From Gloeopeniophorella convolvens (Eukaryota > Basidiomycota > Agaricomycetes > Russulales): 64,000 nt of DNA. Both the position numbers and the translations under genes were made by a program. The notes below the pieces were generated by a model. The model did not search any database. It was not told the DNA's origin and was given only the letters and a program-made list of their open reading frames with translations. Below, piece by piece: positions 45,078 through 56,005 of this stretch (its first letter is position 1; the number at the start of each line of letters is the position of its first letter). The stretch is from positions 1-64,000 of the forward strand of contig WTXD01000040.1 of NCBI GenBank assembly GCA_022496205.1. The letters run 5' to 3'.

Positions 45078-47195
45078 ATGGGGGTGCTGGGTCTCACCCC
45101 GTTTCTTCAGAAAGCCTAGTGTGTCACATTTGCATCATTGTATTGCGATGTGCTTACTCCAGAAGTCCACAGGTAATAACGCAACTTCCTTGGCGTATCA
45201 AGTCCCTCGCCAATAAACGAATTGTTATGTGAATCGTGCCGTCGGCTTGCGTTGCCCCTATCTGACCTGCATCACTAGCGATGGTACACTCGTCACACAG
45301 CGCTTCCATTTCGCGCCGATGCCTCATGAGTACAGGCACATCCTAGGGTGGTACCGCCTCGTTCAAGAACTCAGAGAACATAACGTCCAAGCTATCTGTG
45401 TATTTGACGGCAGAGAGCGCTCCGCTGCAAAGGGCGACGAGGTGCGGCTTCCTTTCCTACCTTACTGGAAGCGCTGACGCCGTACAGCAAAACCGACGGC
45501 GTGAGCTGAGACGCGTCGAGGTCCTCAGAGGGGAGCTGGAGTCCGATAGGCTCAAGCGTTTGTTGGGTCTGACGGACCTTCTGAAGATGTCCATCCTCCT
45601 CGGTGAACATGAGCATCAGCAGGTCATGGCAACCTTACAAAGGCAGCTGTCGCACCGGGGGAGTCAGCTTTCGCAAGAGCCACATTGTCTTGCCGGAGAG
45701 TTGTCATCTGTGGACCAGTTTCTACGGCGTGATCTCTCCGGCGGGGACTCCATGCATGCCGGCAGTGCTTTAGCGCCTATCGACGAAGTGGATGAGCCGT
45801 ATGGTGACGACTTCGTCGAAGCAACCCTCCAGCATGTGGAAGCGGAGTACGCCGCATTCTTGGTCGCCGTTCCTGATAACTAAACTTTCACCTAGATCCG
45901 GGGGCCAGTCCGGCCTGCGCACAGAAGACCTGGACTTGCCTCTGCTCAACGAATCGTCCCTTTCGCCAATCAATTTTGACCCGGCAAAGCTTGGATTCGA
46001 CCTGGTCGACCGTCTTTCCGGCGCAGATACAGAGCTTCCAGAAGCTTACGAAGAGGGTGACCACATAGAACACATAGCATCATCCTTGACCGGGCTCTAC
46101 ATGGACTACCGTCGCAGCGTGGCCAGACTTGAAGTAATGCCGGCGACCGCTCTACCCCCCTCCTCGGAAATCGTACCGACAGAGAGCCTGAAACCTGATG
46201 TTTCGATATACTCAGATCTACCATCGTCTGCCGAAGCTTCAACCTCAGCACAATTACCTGCGTCCCCTGAACCTGCGGAACTCGTACCACCCGTAGAAGT
46301 CCATGCGCAGGCTGCGATGTCCAAGACCCAGCACCAGCTCGCCATCGAAGAAGGCAAACTATGGGAAAAACTCGCAAATCCTGACATGGCAGACGAAGGC
46401 GGATCTCTCGCAGAAGCCACCCTCGCATCCCTCCGCGCGAAGAGCGACTTCATGGTCCAGTCGTACAACCGCCGCACGAACCCGCCCACCGCGGCCACGT
46501 TCGCAGAGAGCAGGGACATTCTCGGCGCCATGGGTGTGCCATGCATCGAGTCCCAGGGCGCATACGAAGCGGAAGCCCTCGCATCCTCCATCGTCCTACA
46601 CGGCCTGGCCGACTACGTCGCGAGCGAAGACACTGTTCGCGCTCCCCTTCATTCTCCCTACATATCGCTTACCCTTCTGCCCCAGGACGTCCTCGTATAC
46701 GGCGCGCCGCTCCTGCGCAACATCACCAGCCGTGACAAGCCACTGCTCCTGCTCTCCGCGACGGACGTGCGTGCGGCGCTCACGCTCGACAGCACGGCGT
46801 TCGTCGACTTCGCGCTGCTGCTCGGCACGGACTTTGCGCCGCGCATCCGCAACGTCGGCCCGCACCGTGCGCTGCATTTCCTACACAAGCACGGGCGGAT
46901 CGAGGACATCCTCGCCGCGGAGCCTGCGTATGCGCCGCGCGTCCCCCGCGCGGCATACCTCAACGCCGTGCGCGCGGCGCGCGGCGTGTTTGCGGCGCTG
47001 CCGCGCCCGCCGGACGCGCGCCTACTCGTGCCGGGGGAGTACCGCGCTGACGAGGTCGCCACGATCCTGGGCATGCATCGGCTGCAGCGCTTCCTCGAGC
47101 CGGCCGCAGTGCTTGACACGCTTGAGGGAAATTATTTTGACGACAACCCCGCGGCGTCGGTCTCCGCATCCGCGACGACGCCACCATTCACATAA
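45078..47195 (+). CDS. XPG/Rad2-family structure-specific nuclease (PIN-like)
   Basis: A FEN/XPG-like nuclease. Exon 1, MGVLGLTPFLQKA, is the short conserved N-terminus. An intron joins it to PQVITQLPWRIKSLANKRIV. Another splices inside the catalytic motif (VI/DGTLVTQ). The N-region then runs HFAPMPHEYRHILGWYRLVQ and CVFDGRERSAAKGDE. The I-region motifs are YEAEALASS, SEDTDVLVYGAPLL (after removal of an intron at about 46631-46683) and FALLLGTDFAPRIRNVGPHR. The acidic metal ligands of the family are all present. Between N and I regions lies an insert of about 300 residues, partly Ser/Glu/Pro-rich. The protein ends soon after the helix-two-turn-helix part, without a PCNA-binding tail. This resembles XPG/Mkt1-like fungal proteins more than Fen1 or Exo1. 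The exact role is unknown. Confidence 0.8.
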
Positions 47196-47441
47196 CCTAA
47201 CAGGACAGGACGGAACACCTGCATCCAAACATTTATCATACCTCATCGTGTACATACTTTAAGCAATGTCGGCTCGCCGATGTACTGTAAAGAGAGCGGC
47301 GTGTAAATACTTCTAGCCGCGCGCGCATACATTCATATAACAGCACTGGGCATCGTCGAAGCGTCGTGAACGTGAGAGCGATCGTCAAAACAAAACAAAA
47401 ACAAAAAAAATGGGAGAGGGGGAAGAAATCTACCTGATGGA

Positions 47442-50400
47442 TCACATTTCACTCTTAAGAATAATGCTATAGCACCGCTCGCAGAACGGCTTATTATCCC
47501 GTAAAAAGAACGACGGGTCTTCGAATGGTTTATCGCAGCCCTATATCCGTGGAGTGAGTCAAGCGTGGGGCGCCTCGAAGAGGAGCAAAACGTACAGTAC
47601 AGCTGAAGCACTCCCAGTGGTATTTCCCACCGAGCGCCTCTACGGCTTGCATGCCATCTCGGATAATGTTTTTGCACTTCTTGCACTTGGGCGAGCGGAG
47701 CCTTACGTGGCACGCTTCGCAGTACGGATAACCCTTGTAGACGGTGAAACCGACGTCGTCGTTTTCAAACTCGCCGTCGCCCTTGAAGGTGATACCACCG
47801 ACGCCTTGGGCGTTCTGGCGGTCAATGCTAGGTGCCAGGAACGGGTCGCCGCACTCGGAGCAGAAGAAGTGCTGTTCGTGATAGGTGCGCTTGCCAAGCT
47901 CCGGGTCGTCGAGCGTGATGAAGCGCTCGTCCACAATTGCGGTCTTGCAGTGGTAGCAGCGCGGGGCGAAGCGCTGTAAAGGACGAGCAAGGACCGCAGG
48001 TGAGCAGGGAGGAACAATCATCGGGCGAAGGAAGGACGGAGATAACGTACCTCGTGGTAATCAAAGTGACAGTACGGCTTGCCGTCACGCTCGTACGAGC
48101 TGACATACTCGAGCAGGTCGTCGCAATCGGAACATCGGAAGCAGCCCGGATGCCATCTGACACCCATCGCGCTCACGATGCGGCCCACGATCGGGCCGCC
48201 GCAGCCGCCGCAGGCGAGACCGCCGCCACGGCGGGCAGAGGATGCGGGTGGGAAGATGCGCCCACCACCAGCGGCGAGGGTGGGAGTGGCGCCGGGGTGG
48301 CCGCGATCGCGGCGCATGTCGTCAGTTGGAGACGCATCACCATCATCCATGTCAAGCGCGGAAGCCGTGGGATCCGAAAAGGTAATCTGGGGCAGCTCTG
48401 GCTCAGAGACGAAGAAGGAAGCACTTCCGCTTTCGTCAAAGGGATCGCCGTCCGTAGCTCCAGGCACCGAAATATGCGGTGCCGCCATTCTGGTAGTCGT
48501 AACCTGAGGCTCAGCCGGTGCCGGTTTACCAGCTACAAACCGCTGCGAAAACGCCGACGGTGGCGGGCGAGACGCTTGTGGAGGTGGGGGCAACGGCTGC
48601 TGGGGCTGCTGCTGGCCATGAGAGCGCTCACTTGCAGGCTGGCGCGCATGGGCGGGCGTTACTGAGCGACTGCGGGACCCTTGATGCGTCGGCGCTCCTG
48701 GCACCTGGGGGAGACTGACGGAAGTTTTCTCAGGCGAGGACGGAACTGATGCTGCACCACGGCGGGGTGGAGCCGGTGTATCGCGCATCGTTCCTTTCTG
48801 AGCGCTAGGCACATAAGACCGCGATTTTCCCTGTGGTGCCCTTCGTGTAGAAGCAACTGATGGCGAGGGGGATCGCCGCAAAGACGGCGGTGGGGCGTCA
48901 TCCAGGTTGACGTACTCCCGTCTCTCCCGTCTCGGAGGACGCGTATGTGGGCCTGCAGACGCCTCCCCAGCTCCAGCTTTTGGTGCGCGGGGAAGCGGTG
49001 GCAGCGTGCTCGGCCACCCAGTGGGTGAAGTCGGGGTAGAAGCGTGGGGCCGAGATGAGCCAGGCGAGGGAGGTATGACCACGGGCGAGCGCATCGACAC
49101 CGACTGCGTCGCGCGGTGATTGGACTGCGTCGGTACCCCCTGCGCGGGTGGCTGGGGAAGTGTCGACGAGCGATTAGAACGGCCACGAACTGGTTCATCG
49201 TCCCGGTCGATTGACGCGGCCGCTCGTGTATGTCTAGCATTATTGCGATTAATGACGGTCTGCGATCTCCCGGGTAAATCCCGGATTCCATACTGTGGAC
49301 TCGGTGTCCCACGGTCGTTTTGATGCGTCATCCCCTTCGGAGATGGGTTCCCATCACCATCTGACGAAGCAGGGGATATGGGACGAGAAGGCAAGGTGTT
49401 CTTTGTTGGTGAGACTGGTCGAGGCGAAAAGAGCGTCGATGATCCTGCGGCAGAGGGTAATGATGAAGCACTGCTTGAAGCAAGTTTGACGGGGGACGGA
49501 GGACGGGTACTCGGCCTCACAGGCGAGGAGGAAGGATTAGGAAGTGCTCGAGAACGTTCTCCGGAACTGCCCACAGCGGGTGGAATAAATGGTGGCTTCC
49601 CTACAGAACCATCAAGGGGAGATGGTGGTAGAGGGCGACCACCGACGATGCTTTTACTGCGATCGCGCTGCTGGCCGGTTTCTGCTAGCGCGGCGGAGCC
49701 AGAAGAGCCCGATGCACTCGAAGAACTCATGGCCTCCAGAGAGCTAGATGCGCTGGGCACGCGCTCTGTAGAAGGATCAGGAAGGGTTCGCTTCCAGTAA
49801 GGAACAAATTTAGTGGGAGATAAAGGAGACGGATCGGCTGGTGGAGAAACAGAGGCAGCAGCGGCGGCGGCAGCAACAGCTGAGAAAGCCTTAATGGCAT
49901 CCTTAACTGGGCTCGAACTCCTGGGTCCATTCTCAAATGAGTGGCCTGGTATGGTACGAGGAAGGGGAAGGGGCCGACGAGTTCCAGTTGGTGAGGTGGG
50001 TGAGGTTGACGCTAGCGAAGGGGACATGGGTTGTTGGGATGAAATTGGAATGCTCGCGCCGGTAAGTGGACCTGGAGGATGCAGCGGGTGACTGCGTGAA
50101 TGTGGCGACGTTGGCGCGGGGGTAGGTCCAGGGGTAGGCAGGGGATGACGGAAAGCAGAAGAGTTCAACTGCGACGGTGGTGCGCCGGGGGTGGGTAATG
50201 GTCTCCGAGAGACAGCATTGGAGACAGGGCTCGTAGGGGGCGATGTATAACCTACATGGGGGAGTGTAGGGAGCTGCTGGGGATACTGAGGACTTGGTGC
50301 TGATATCGGATGTCCGTTAGGGATCGCCTGGAGAGGATATGCAGCCTGTGGCGACTGGACGAGATGGTGCGAGGGGGCCGGCGAGACTGGTGGCGGGAAA

Positions 50401-50597
50401 TGAGGCTGGTTCTGAGCGTGCTGGAGCTGGTTATATGGGTGGATGTAGGGCAGAGACTGATGAGGGTAACCGCTGTATGATGTGAACGGTGAGGGAGGGA
50501 GGGGATGTGGGTGGTACGAGTCAACTGCGGCGGGGTATTCAGGGTCATGTACCGAGGGCTGCTGATGTTGGTAGAGGTGTGCGTATTGATTGGACAT
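47442..50597 (-). CDS. LIM-domain protein, paxillin-like (Pxl1 type)
   Basis: A cytoskeletal adaptor with a long disordered N-terminus and LIM zinc fingers at the C-terminus. The start at 50597 (MSNQYAHLYQHQQPSVHDPE) is preferred over an upstream Met in a basic leader. About 750 residues are Pro/Ser/Gln-rich with many SPxSP repeats. LIM1 is CGGCGGPIVGRIVSAMGVRW, then HPGCFRCSDCDDLLEYVSSY. LIM2 is CYHCKTAIVDERFITLDDPE up to FFCSECGDPFLAP. LIM3 is CKKCKNIIRDGMQAVEALGG, WECFSCT, then after an intron GCDKPFEDPSFFLRDNKPFC. The last codons are ILKSEM. This layout matches fungal paxillin-like Pxl1, which acts at the contractile ring and in Rho signalling. Only 177 bp separate its start from FYV10. 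Confidence 0.85.
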
Positions 50598-50774
50598 GAT
50601 GATGGAGACAGACAAACGCAGATGAACAAGAACGATCGGACGAGGCACCCGCACGACGGTCGCTGAACAGCGCTCAACGCAAACTCGCATCCCTCAGCTC
50701 GTCGGCAACGCGACACAGCTTGATCACGTAAGCCTTCCTCCCCCGCCATCTCCCCACCATCCACAACGTTGCCC

Positions 50775-52367
50775 ATGGCCGCCTCAAAGCTCAATCTCGA
50801 CGGCGTCCTCTTGTTCGAGCAGCCCTTTGCGCGCGTCAGTCTTCGCACCCCGCGCGTCTCCTGACTTGCTCATCGCTCGGCGTCTCAATTAGGTTCCGTA
50901 TGAGAACTACCGTAAGGTGTTCCGCACGACGCAGAAGAACATCGAGCGCGAACTAGGGGCTGTACAGACCGCCTCCAATGAGTTGGCTAACAGCGCCAGG
51001 TCCTCTTCTCAGAGCCCCCATGATGCGGTCAAGTCACTCGAGACTATGATTGGCCGAGTGGAAGGGCTTAAACGCAAGGTGAGCACCCACACCCTTTCCA
51101 ACTCCGTTTCCCCCCCTCCCGATCCATGTAATCACCTCACTATGATGTCAGCTGTCTGACTTGCAGGAAAGCTCGGGCGCTCCTACTCTAGGCGTCATGC
51201 GTGAGCGGTCCAACCATCTGGCTGCCATTGAAAACATTCAGAACTCCAAAGACCCTGAGTACACGCGTTGGGAGGACACCCGCCTAGATCGGTGGGTGGT
51301 AGATTGGGTTCTCCGACATGGTCGGGACCAGGCTGCCCGCCATATCGCCCAAGAAAAGGGTATCGAAGTACGCCCTGGGTTCTTGATCTTCTTCCACGCA
51401 CTCGTTGACCCACGTTTTCCCCTCGAGGCGCTTGTTGACATCGAGCTCTTCATGGATATCCGCCGAATAGAGGAAGCTCTGCACAGGCACAGCTGCACGG
51501 AAGCACTGGTCTGGTGCAGCGAGAATAAGAGCGCTTTGCGAAAGCTAAAGGTAACACATGCCTACCGTTATCTCCGCCTACATCCTCTCACCTCGGCGGC
51601 AGAGTACACTTGAGTTTGATTTACGTCTTCAGGAATACATCGAGCTGGCCCGCGATCGAAGAACCACAGATGCCATCGCCTATTCCAGGAAGCATTTGAT
51701 ATCCTGGCAGGACACCCATCTGACACAAATACAGCAAGCCTCCGCGTTGCTCGCGTTTCCTCCAACAACAACATGCAACCCTTACAAAGTAGGTCGCCCA
51801 AGTAACGCAATGTCACTCATTTTGACCTCGCGCGACCAGCGATTGTACGACCCCAGTCGCTGGTCGAACCTAATACAGTCATTTCGCCTCGCCATATTCA
51901 GCCTCAACACCCTGCCGTCTGAACCCCTCCTCCACCTCGCGCTTTACGGCGGTTTGTCGTCTCTGAAGCTCCCGACATGCTACGACCATGATTTAAAGAA
52001 CCACGATTGCCCTGTCTGCGACCCTTGGCTTGGTAAGCTGGCAGAAGAGGTGCCGTTCAGTCACCACGTCAACTCGACGATTGTGTGTCGTATGACTGGC
52101 AAAATCATGGACGAGGACAACGCGCCCATGGCATTTCCCAACGGATACGTCTATTCGAGAGAGGTGAGAGTCCCCCCCCCCCCCTCCCTCATTTCTCCCT
52201 TTTCCCCCTCCTCGATTTCTCCCTGATGTCTGGAAATCCGCTCTCATCGTTGATTTCTCTGTCAGGCCTTGGAAGAAATGTCGACACAGAATGAGGGGAG
52301 GGTCAAGTGCCCTCGCACCCAGGAAGTGTGCGATTTTTCAAAGCTCAAAAAGGTCTTCATTTCTTGA
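50775..52367 (+). CDS. FYV10: GID/CTLH ubiquitin ligase subunit Fyv10 (Gid9/MAEA)
   Basis: A RING-like subunit of the GID/CTLH E3 ligase, which in yeast degrades gluconeogenic enzymes. The start at 50775 gives MAASKLNLDGVLLFEQPFAR. After an intron come PYENYRKVFRTTQKNIEREL, then LDRWVVDWVLRHGRDQAARH (LisH-like). The CTLH region is LVDIELFMDIRRIEEALHRH, with EALVWCSENKSALRKLKSTL next. The CRA part includes EYIELARDRRTTDAIAYSRK. The atypical RING ends NSTIVCRMTGKIMDEDNAPM, FPNGYVYSREALEEM and CPRTQEVCDFSKLKKVFIS. About seven short introns. One carries 13 C right after its donor (52172-52184). Length is close to 400 residues, normal for the family. Confidence 0.92.
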
Positions 52368-55111
52368 CATCCTACACCTTCCTCTCTGTATCCCCCTTCG
52401 CCGGAGCGGCCGCTCGCGTCTCCTCGTCCCTGTCTTTGTCGCATTGTACCTTGTATCTTAGTAAATCTCTCCGTTGCGCTGTTTCAACACGTTATTACCT
52501 CCTCTACGGACTCACAGCTCCGTGACCCTGTATCATCGCAATATAACGTCTCAGCGGCCGACGAATTACATTGATTGAGTCCCGGCTTCATCCAAATTTC
52601 CCGAAGGCGTGCGCGGTCAGAACGGTCCTCATAAGAGCACCTTCTTTATTCCTCGTGGCGTCCTCGTGGCCTAGCTAATGATGCGAGGCAACGGCCGTTT
52701 TACAATCAACTCGACGGCCTATCGCTGGATCCCCGTACATCCTATACGGTCCCCTTTGAACACCGGCCGCGTATCACATCAGAGGCTCACTTCAAGCCTT
52801 CCGCTGTTGAAGAGGCAGCCGTGCTCGACGCCACCGTGGGCGTAACTGTTGCTGAAGATATCAGATCCGTATGGGGCTTAAGATCTTGCCTTTAGAGGAA
52901 GTGGCTACACGCGCTGCGCATTTGCCATATGGGCAAGGGATCAGGTACCGTGGGCAGGGAACAAGGACTTTACGGGCGCGCGAGTGGCAATCGCAACTTC
53001 GTGCCCTGCCACGCCACATAATACACCGGCTGCGGGCGGGCAACCCCAGGCAACCTCGCAGTAGGAACAATCAACGGCTTGAAAAACAGCGCACAGCGCA
53101 TGGCCCTCGGACTCGAAGCTGGGCGTGTTGCGACTTCTAGCGCGCAGCCGGTAACGAAACGGAAGCATTTCTCTATTCCACGCTTCTTTATTATGTATCG
53201 GTTGGGGCTCGACTCGATACCGGTTGGACGCCTCGCTGTCATTAGATCCGATGCACCAAACAAATTTGTTGGGCTTTAACGATATGTGAACCCAGTTGCT
53301 TCCCAGCCGCGTTCCATCCGGTACGGGGCGTGCGCATCTGATTGGTATGCGTACGACGCAGACGCGAAGACCGACACCTAGCTGTGACGACCATCATCGG
53401 AGGGTGATGGCGCGTAGTGCAAGTTCCCAGCGGGCGCGACAATCGCACAAGGGAGAGCTGGAGACGGAACGTTCCTAGGCCCGCGGAGGCGTACTGACGC
53501 GCAACACTTGAGATTCGCGATCCATGCGGTACCCGTAGAAGGAGAGTCGTAATTACTGAGAAGGAAGCCTGTTCTGTCTGCTTCGCGAAGCGGGCATAGC
53601 CCACCGGATGCATCACCAGGATCCTGAGAAAGTGTCCTGGTACGCTGGCGCTAGTAAGGCAGAGTAGTGCGCCAATTATATTGAGCGCCTCAAACCCCAT
53701 GGATGACCAGGTTATCACGGCACGTATGGCGATAATGGAAAGACAGGGGCCGCTCGCCTTCCCTCGTGATGAGACGTAACTCCGCCCGCGCAGGTTGCGC
53801 CGCTCCTCGAATGTAGCAAACTTGACCCCGGCCGTCAATCTAGATTTCAAACCCGATCCCACGAAGAAACACGCCACTGCCAGAGGTTAGAATGAAAGTT
53901 TGGACACTGGCCTTCTGCCTGCCATGTCGGAAGCGGCGACAGGGCTTCGGCAACTGCGCCGGCAACCTTGTGCGAGAGACGGCGACGGTGCCCGATCGAT
54001 CGTTTTTAGGGCGCGCGAGGAACCAGACTGCGCAGGACCGCAACAGCTAAGTACGGGGCGGGTCCGAATGCTGGATAGTATCCCAAAATGGGTATGACAA
54101 TTCGTCCTGGTCATCCGAGTAAGTTCGTATCACACTGCTGCAACCCCTGCGGAGTATGCATAGCCGCCGTGCGAACGTCGCTTAAGATACCTGATGGGCT
54201 CTGGCGCGAAGCCAAATTCTGTTCAGGGGGGTCGAGACAGAGGTCGGCGTCCCTCGGAGCATCAATTGCGTGGGTTCTGACGGGACGCGCTAAGGTCTAA
54301 GCACAGCGAAGGCGGCGGACGAGGTGGAACGTTCGGGGGATTTGAAGTGCCGACTGAACGCGGGTGCGGCGTGTCCACAAAACAAAAGAGAACCCGTAAG
54401 ATCCGGAAGGCTGCGGCCCGGGCCCCGGCGTTGGTTGAGGGTTAGCACCGGTGAAGGTTTGTTTAAGTTTCGTTGGTCACACCTCCCAATTCTTTTCAAG
54501 CAGGACCAATCACTGGAATTGGCTGGCTCCAGCACGGCCTCTCCGGGCCAAACTGCACAGGGCTATTCTCCGTTTTTGACGCGGCTATGGTCATCTTCCA
54601 TCATTTCCTATGCAGCCTCGGATGATGACGCTCGTCAAACCGGGATATGGCTTGTCCTAATGACAACGCTCACTGAGCCGTCGCACCTCCTTTGGGGACA
54701 AATATTCAACGACGCCCGGCTGGTTTCTCAGCTCTGGAAACAACTGTTTCATCGCATTCAGACGCCCGGTCAAAGATCCTTGCTCACTGCGATCAATGCT
54801 CTAGATATGACATACCGTGGGGGCTGCCAGGGTTCGCCGTCTACTCTTTGGGCGAAAGCGTTTACTTGTATCATTCGCCGGGCTCAACCAGGTTCTTGGC
54901 GACCCCATAGTGTTTCCCTTCTTTGTAAACTTGATCGTTCCTCCACCCCGTCCCGCGTTGCCGCTCCCCGATATAATGCAAGGATGAGTCGTGAGGTCCA
55001 CTAGTATCAGCCCCTCCCATTTCTGTCTTCCACACCATAGTTGGTTCGACACAGTAGTCCCCACAGCGTCCAAGCCCTATCCGTCCCACAGTCCTTCAAC
55101 CCGATACAGGC
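52368..55111. other. Gene-poor region with decayed coding-like fragments
   Basis: About 2.7 kb without an assignable gene. A 60-codon open stretch at about 52685-52880 (plus) reads like real protein (RPFYNQLDGLSLDPRTSYTV, then PFEHRPRITSEAHFKPSAVE) and then meets a stop. Another plus-strand piece near 54690-54830 (LLWGQIFNDARLVSQLWKQL) is also protein-like but has no start or splice context. Both may be exons of lost genes. Confidence 0.4.
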
Positions 55112-56005
55112 ATGTCGCAACCGACGAATTTTCAGGCTCCCCAGGCCACTGGCGCAGACAACATGCTCAGATATGGGTACATCGGGTGTACCTTCGGCTC
55201 ACATACTGAGCCTTTCTTTGGTGGAGTCTTGAAGGTATCGCCCCGCCTCCTGCAAGTGGGGTACTCAGCCCCAGGATGGCCGGCATCCTTCTACATAGCC
55301 CCCCTAACTACCCTCTCGGAGTCGATCCCTGCCAACGCCATGTCATCGCAGGGATGGCTCCTCATGGTCCTAGACTACAGGGCTGACCTGGCGAGGGGAA
55401 CGATCGTCCCCCAGGGCCTCTGGCTCCCTCAGACGCCCCGTGACATGAAAAAATATGTCACGGACGCCGTCCTGCAGCTCCCTCTCTTCCTCCGCCAGGA
55501 AAATGGGACAATCGGGATGTCTTTACTAGACGTCATCCACGGGAACTTCAGAACCCTTATTGATTCGGTTCGACAAGTGGACGTGGGGGGTAGGACGTCG
55601 GTTCACGTCCGGATGAACGTGAGCACTCTGCGCGATGGGAAGATCTCCACCCAGTGTATTCACCTCCCATTTTCTAGTGGCCAGGCTACCAAGAATTCAA
55701 GCGCCAGTTCCAAACCAGGGATGAGACGCCGAATCGCAGCCCGATAACCTTTGAGCGATTTGTGCGGCATATTGGTCGATCTATCGACAAGTTCATATCT
55801 GTAAGTCCGAGCCTCGGTAATCTCGGAGAAGCCGTTTCATCTGATCATACTTTAGGAAGCTGTCTCTGAGCCTCATCAGGGTGATCCCCGGTGGCGCATC
55901 GGGGCCCAAGGGATAAAGCGCGAAGATATCGTCGTCGTCGGCGTCGTGCACGTCTCCTCTGGCAGCTGGATGCCCATTATCCAGCTCAATCGTCGCCTGG
56001 CCTGA
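55112..56005 (+). CDS. Orphan protein ending VVHVSSGSWMP (unknown function)
   Basis: The start at 55112 gives MSQPTNFQAPQATGADNMLR. A first exon of about 170 residues includes GYSAPGWPASFYIAPLTTLS and MLVLDYRADLARG-like sequence. The open frame runs on to 55747, but that reading is probably an artefact. A phase-0 donor after HVRMN (about 55618) and the acceptor ttttctag (about 55678) give WPGYQEFKRQFQTRDETPNR, then SPITFERFVRHIGRSIDKFI. A second intron (about 55801-55855) leads to GDPRWRIGAQGIKREDIVVV, then VHVSSGSWMPIIQLNRRLA and the stop. From memory this C-terminus recurs in Agaricomycete hypothetical proteins, but I cannot name the family. No signal peptide or membrane span. Length about 255 residues. 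Confidence 0.62.

Noticed and set aside
46303..47262. 319-codon frame in the XPG-like gene
   Set aside because: It overlaps the nuclease in another frame and is Arg/Ser/Thr-rich with no motif; the XPG frame carries all catalytic residues.
53242..53877. 211-codon minus-strand frame with a hydrophobic patch
   Set aside because: I considered a membrane protein or a methyltransferase such as ICMT, but no family motif or splice context was found.
54324..55004. 226-codon plus-strand frame
   Set aside because: No motif and mixed composition. Only a short central piece looks protein-like, so I report that as a fragment rather than a gene.
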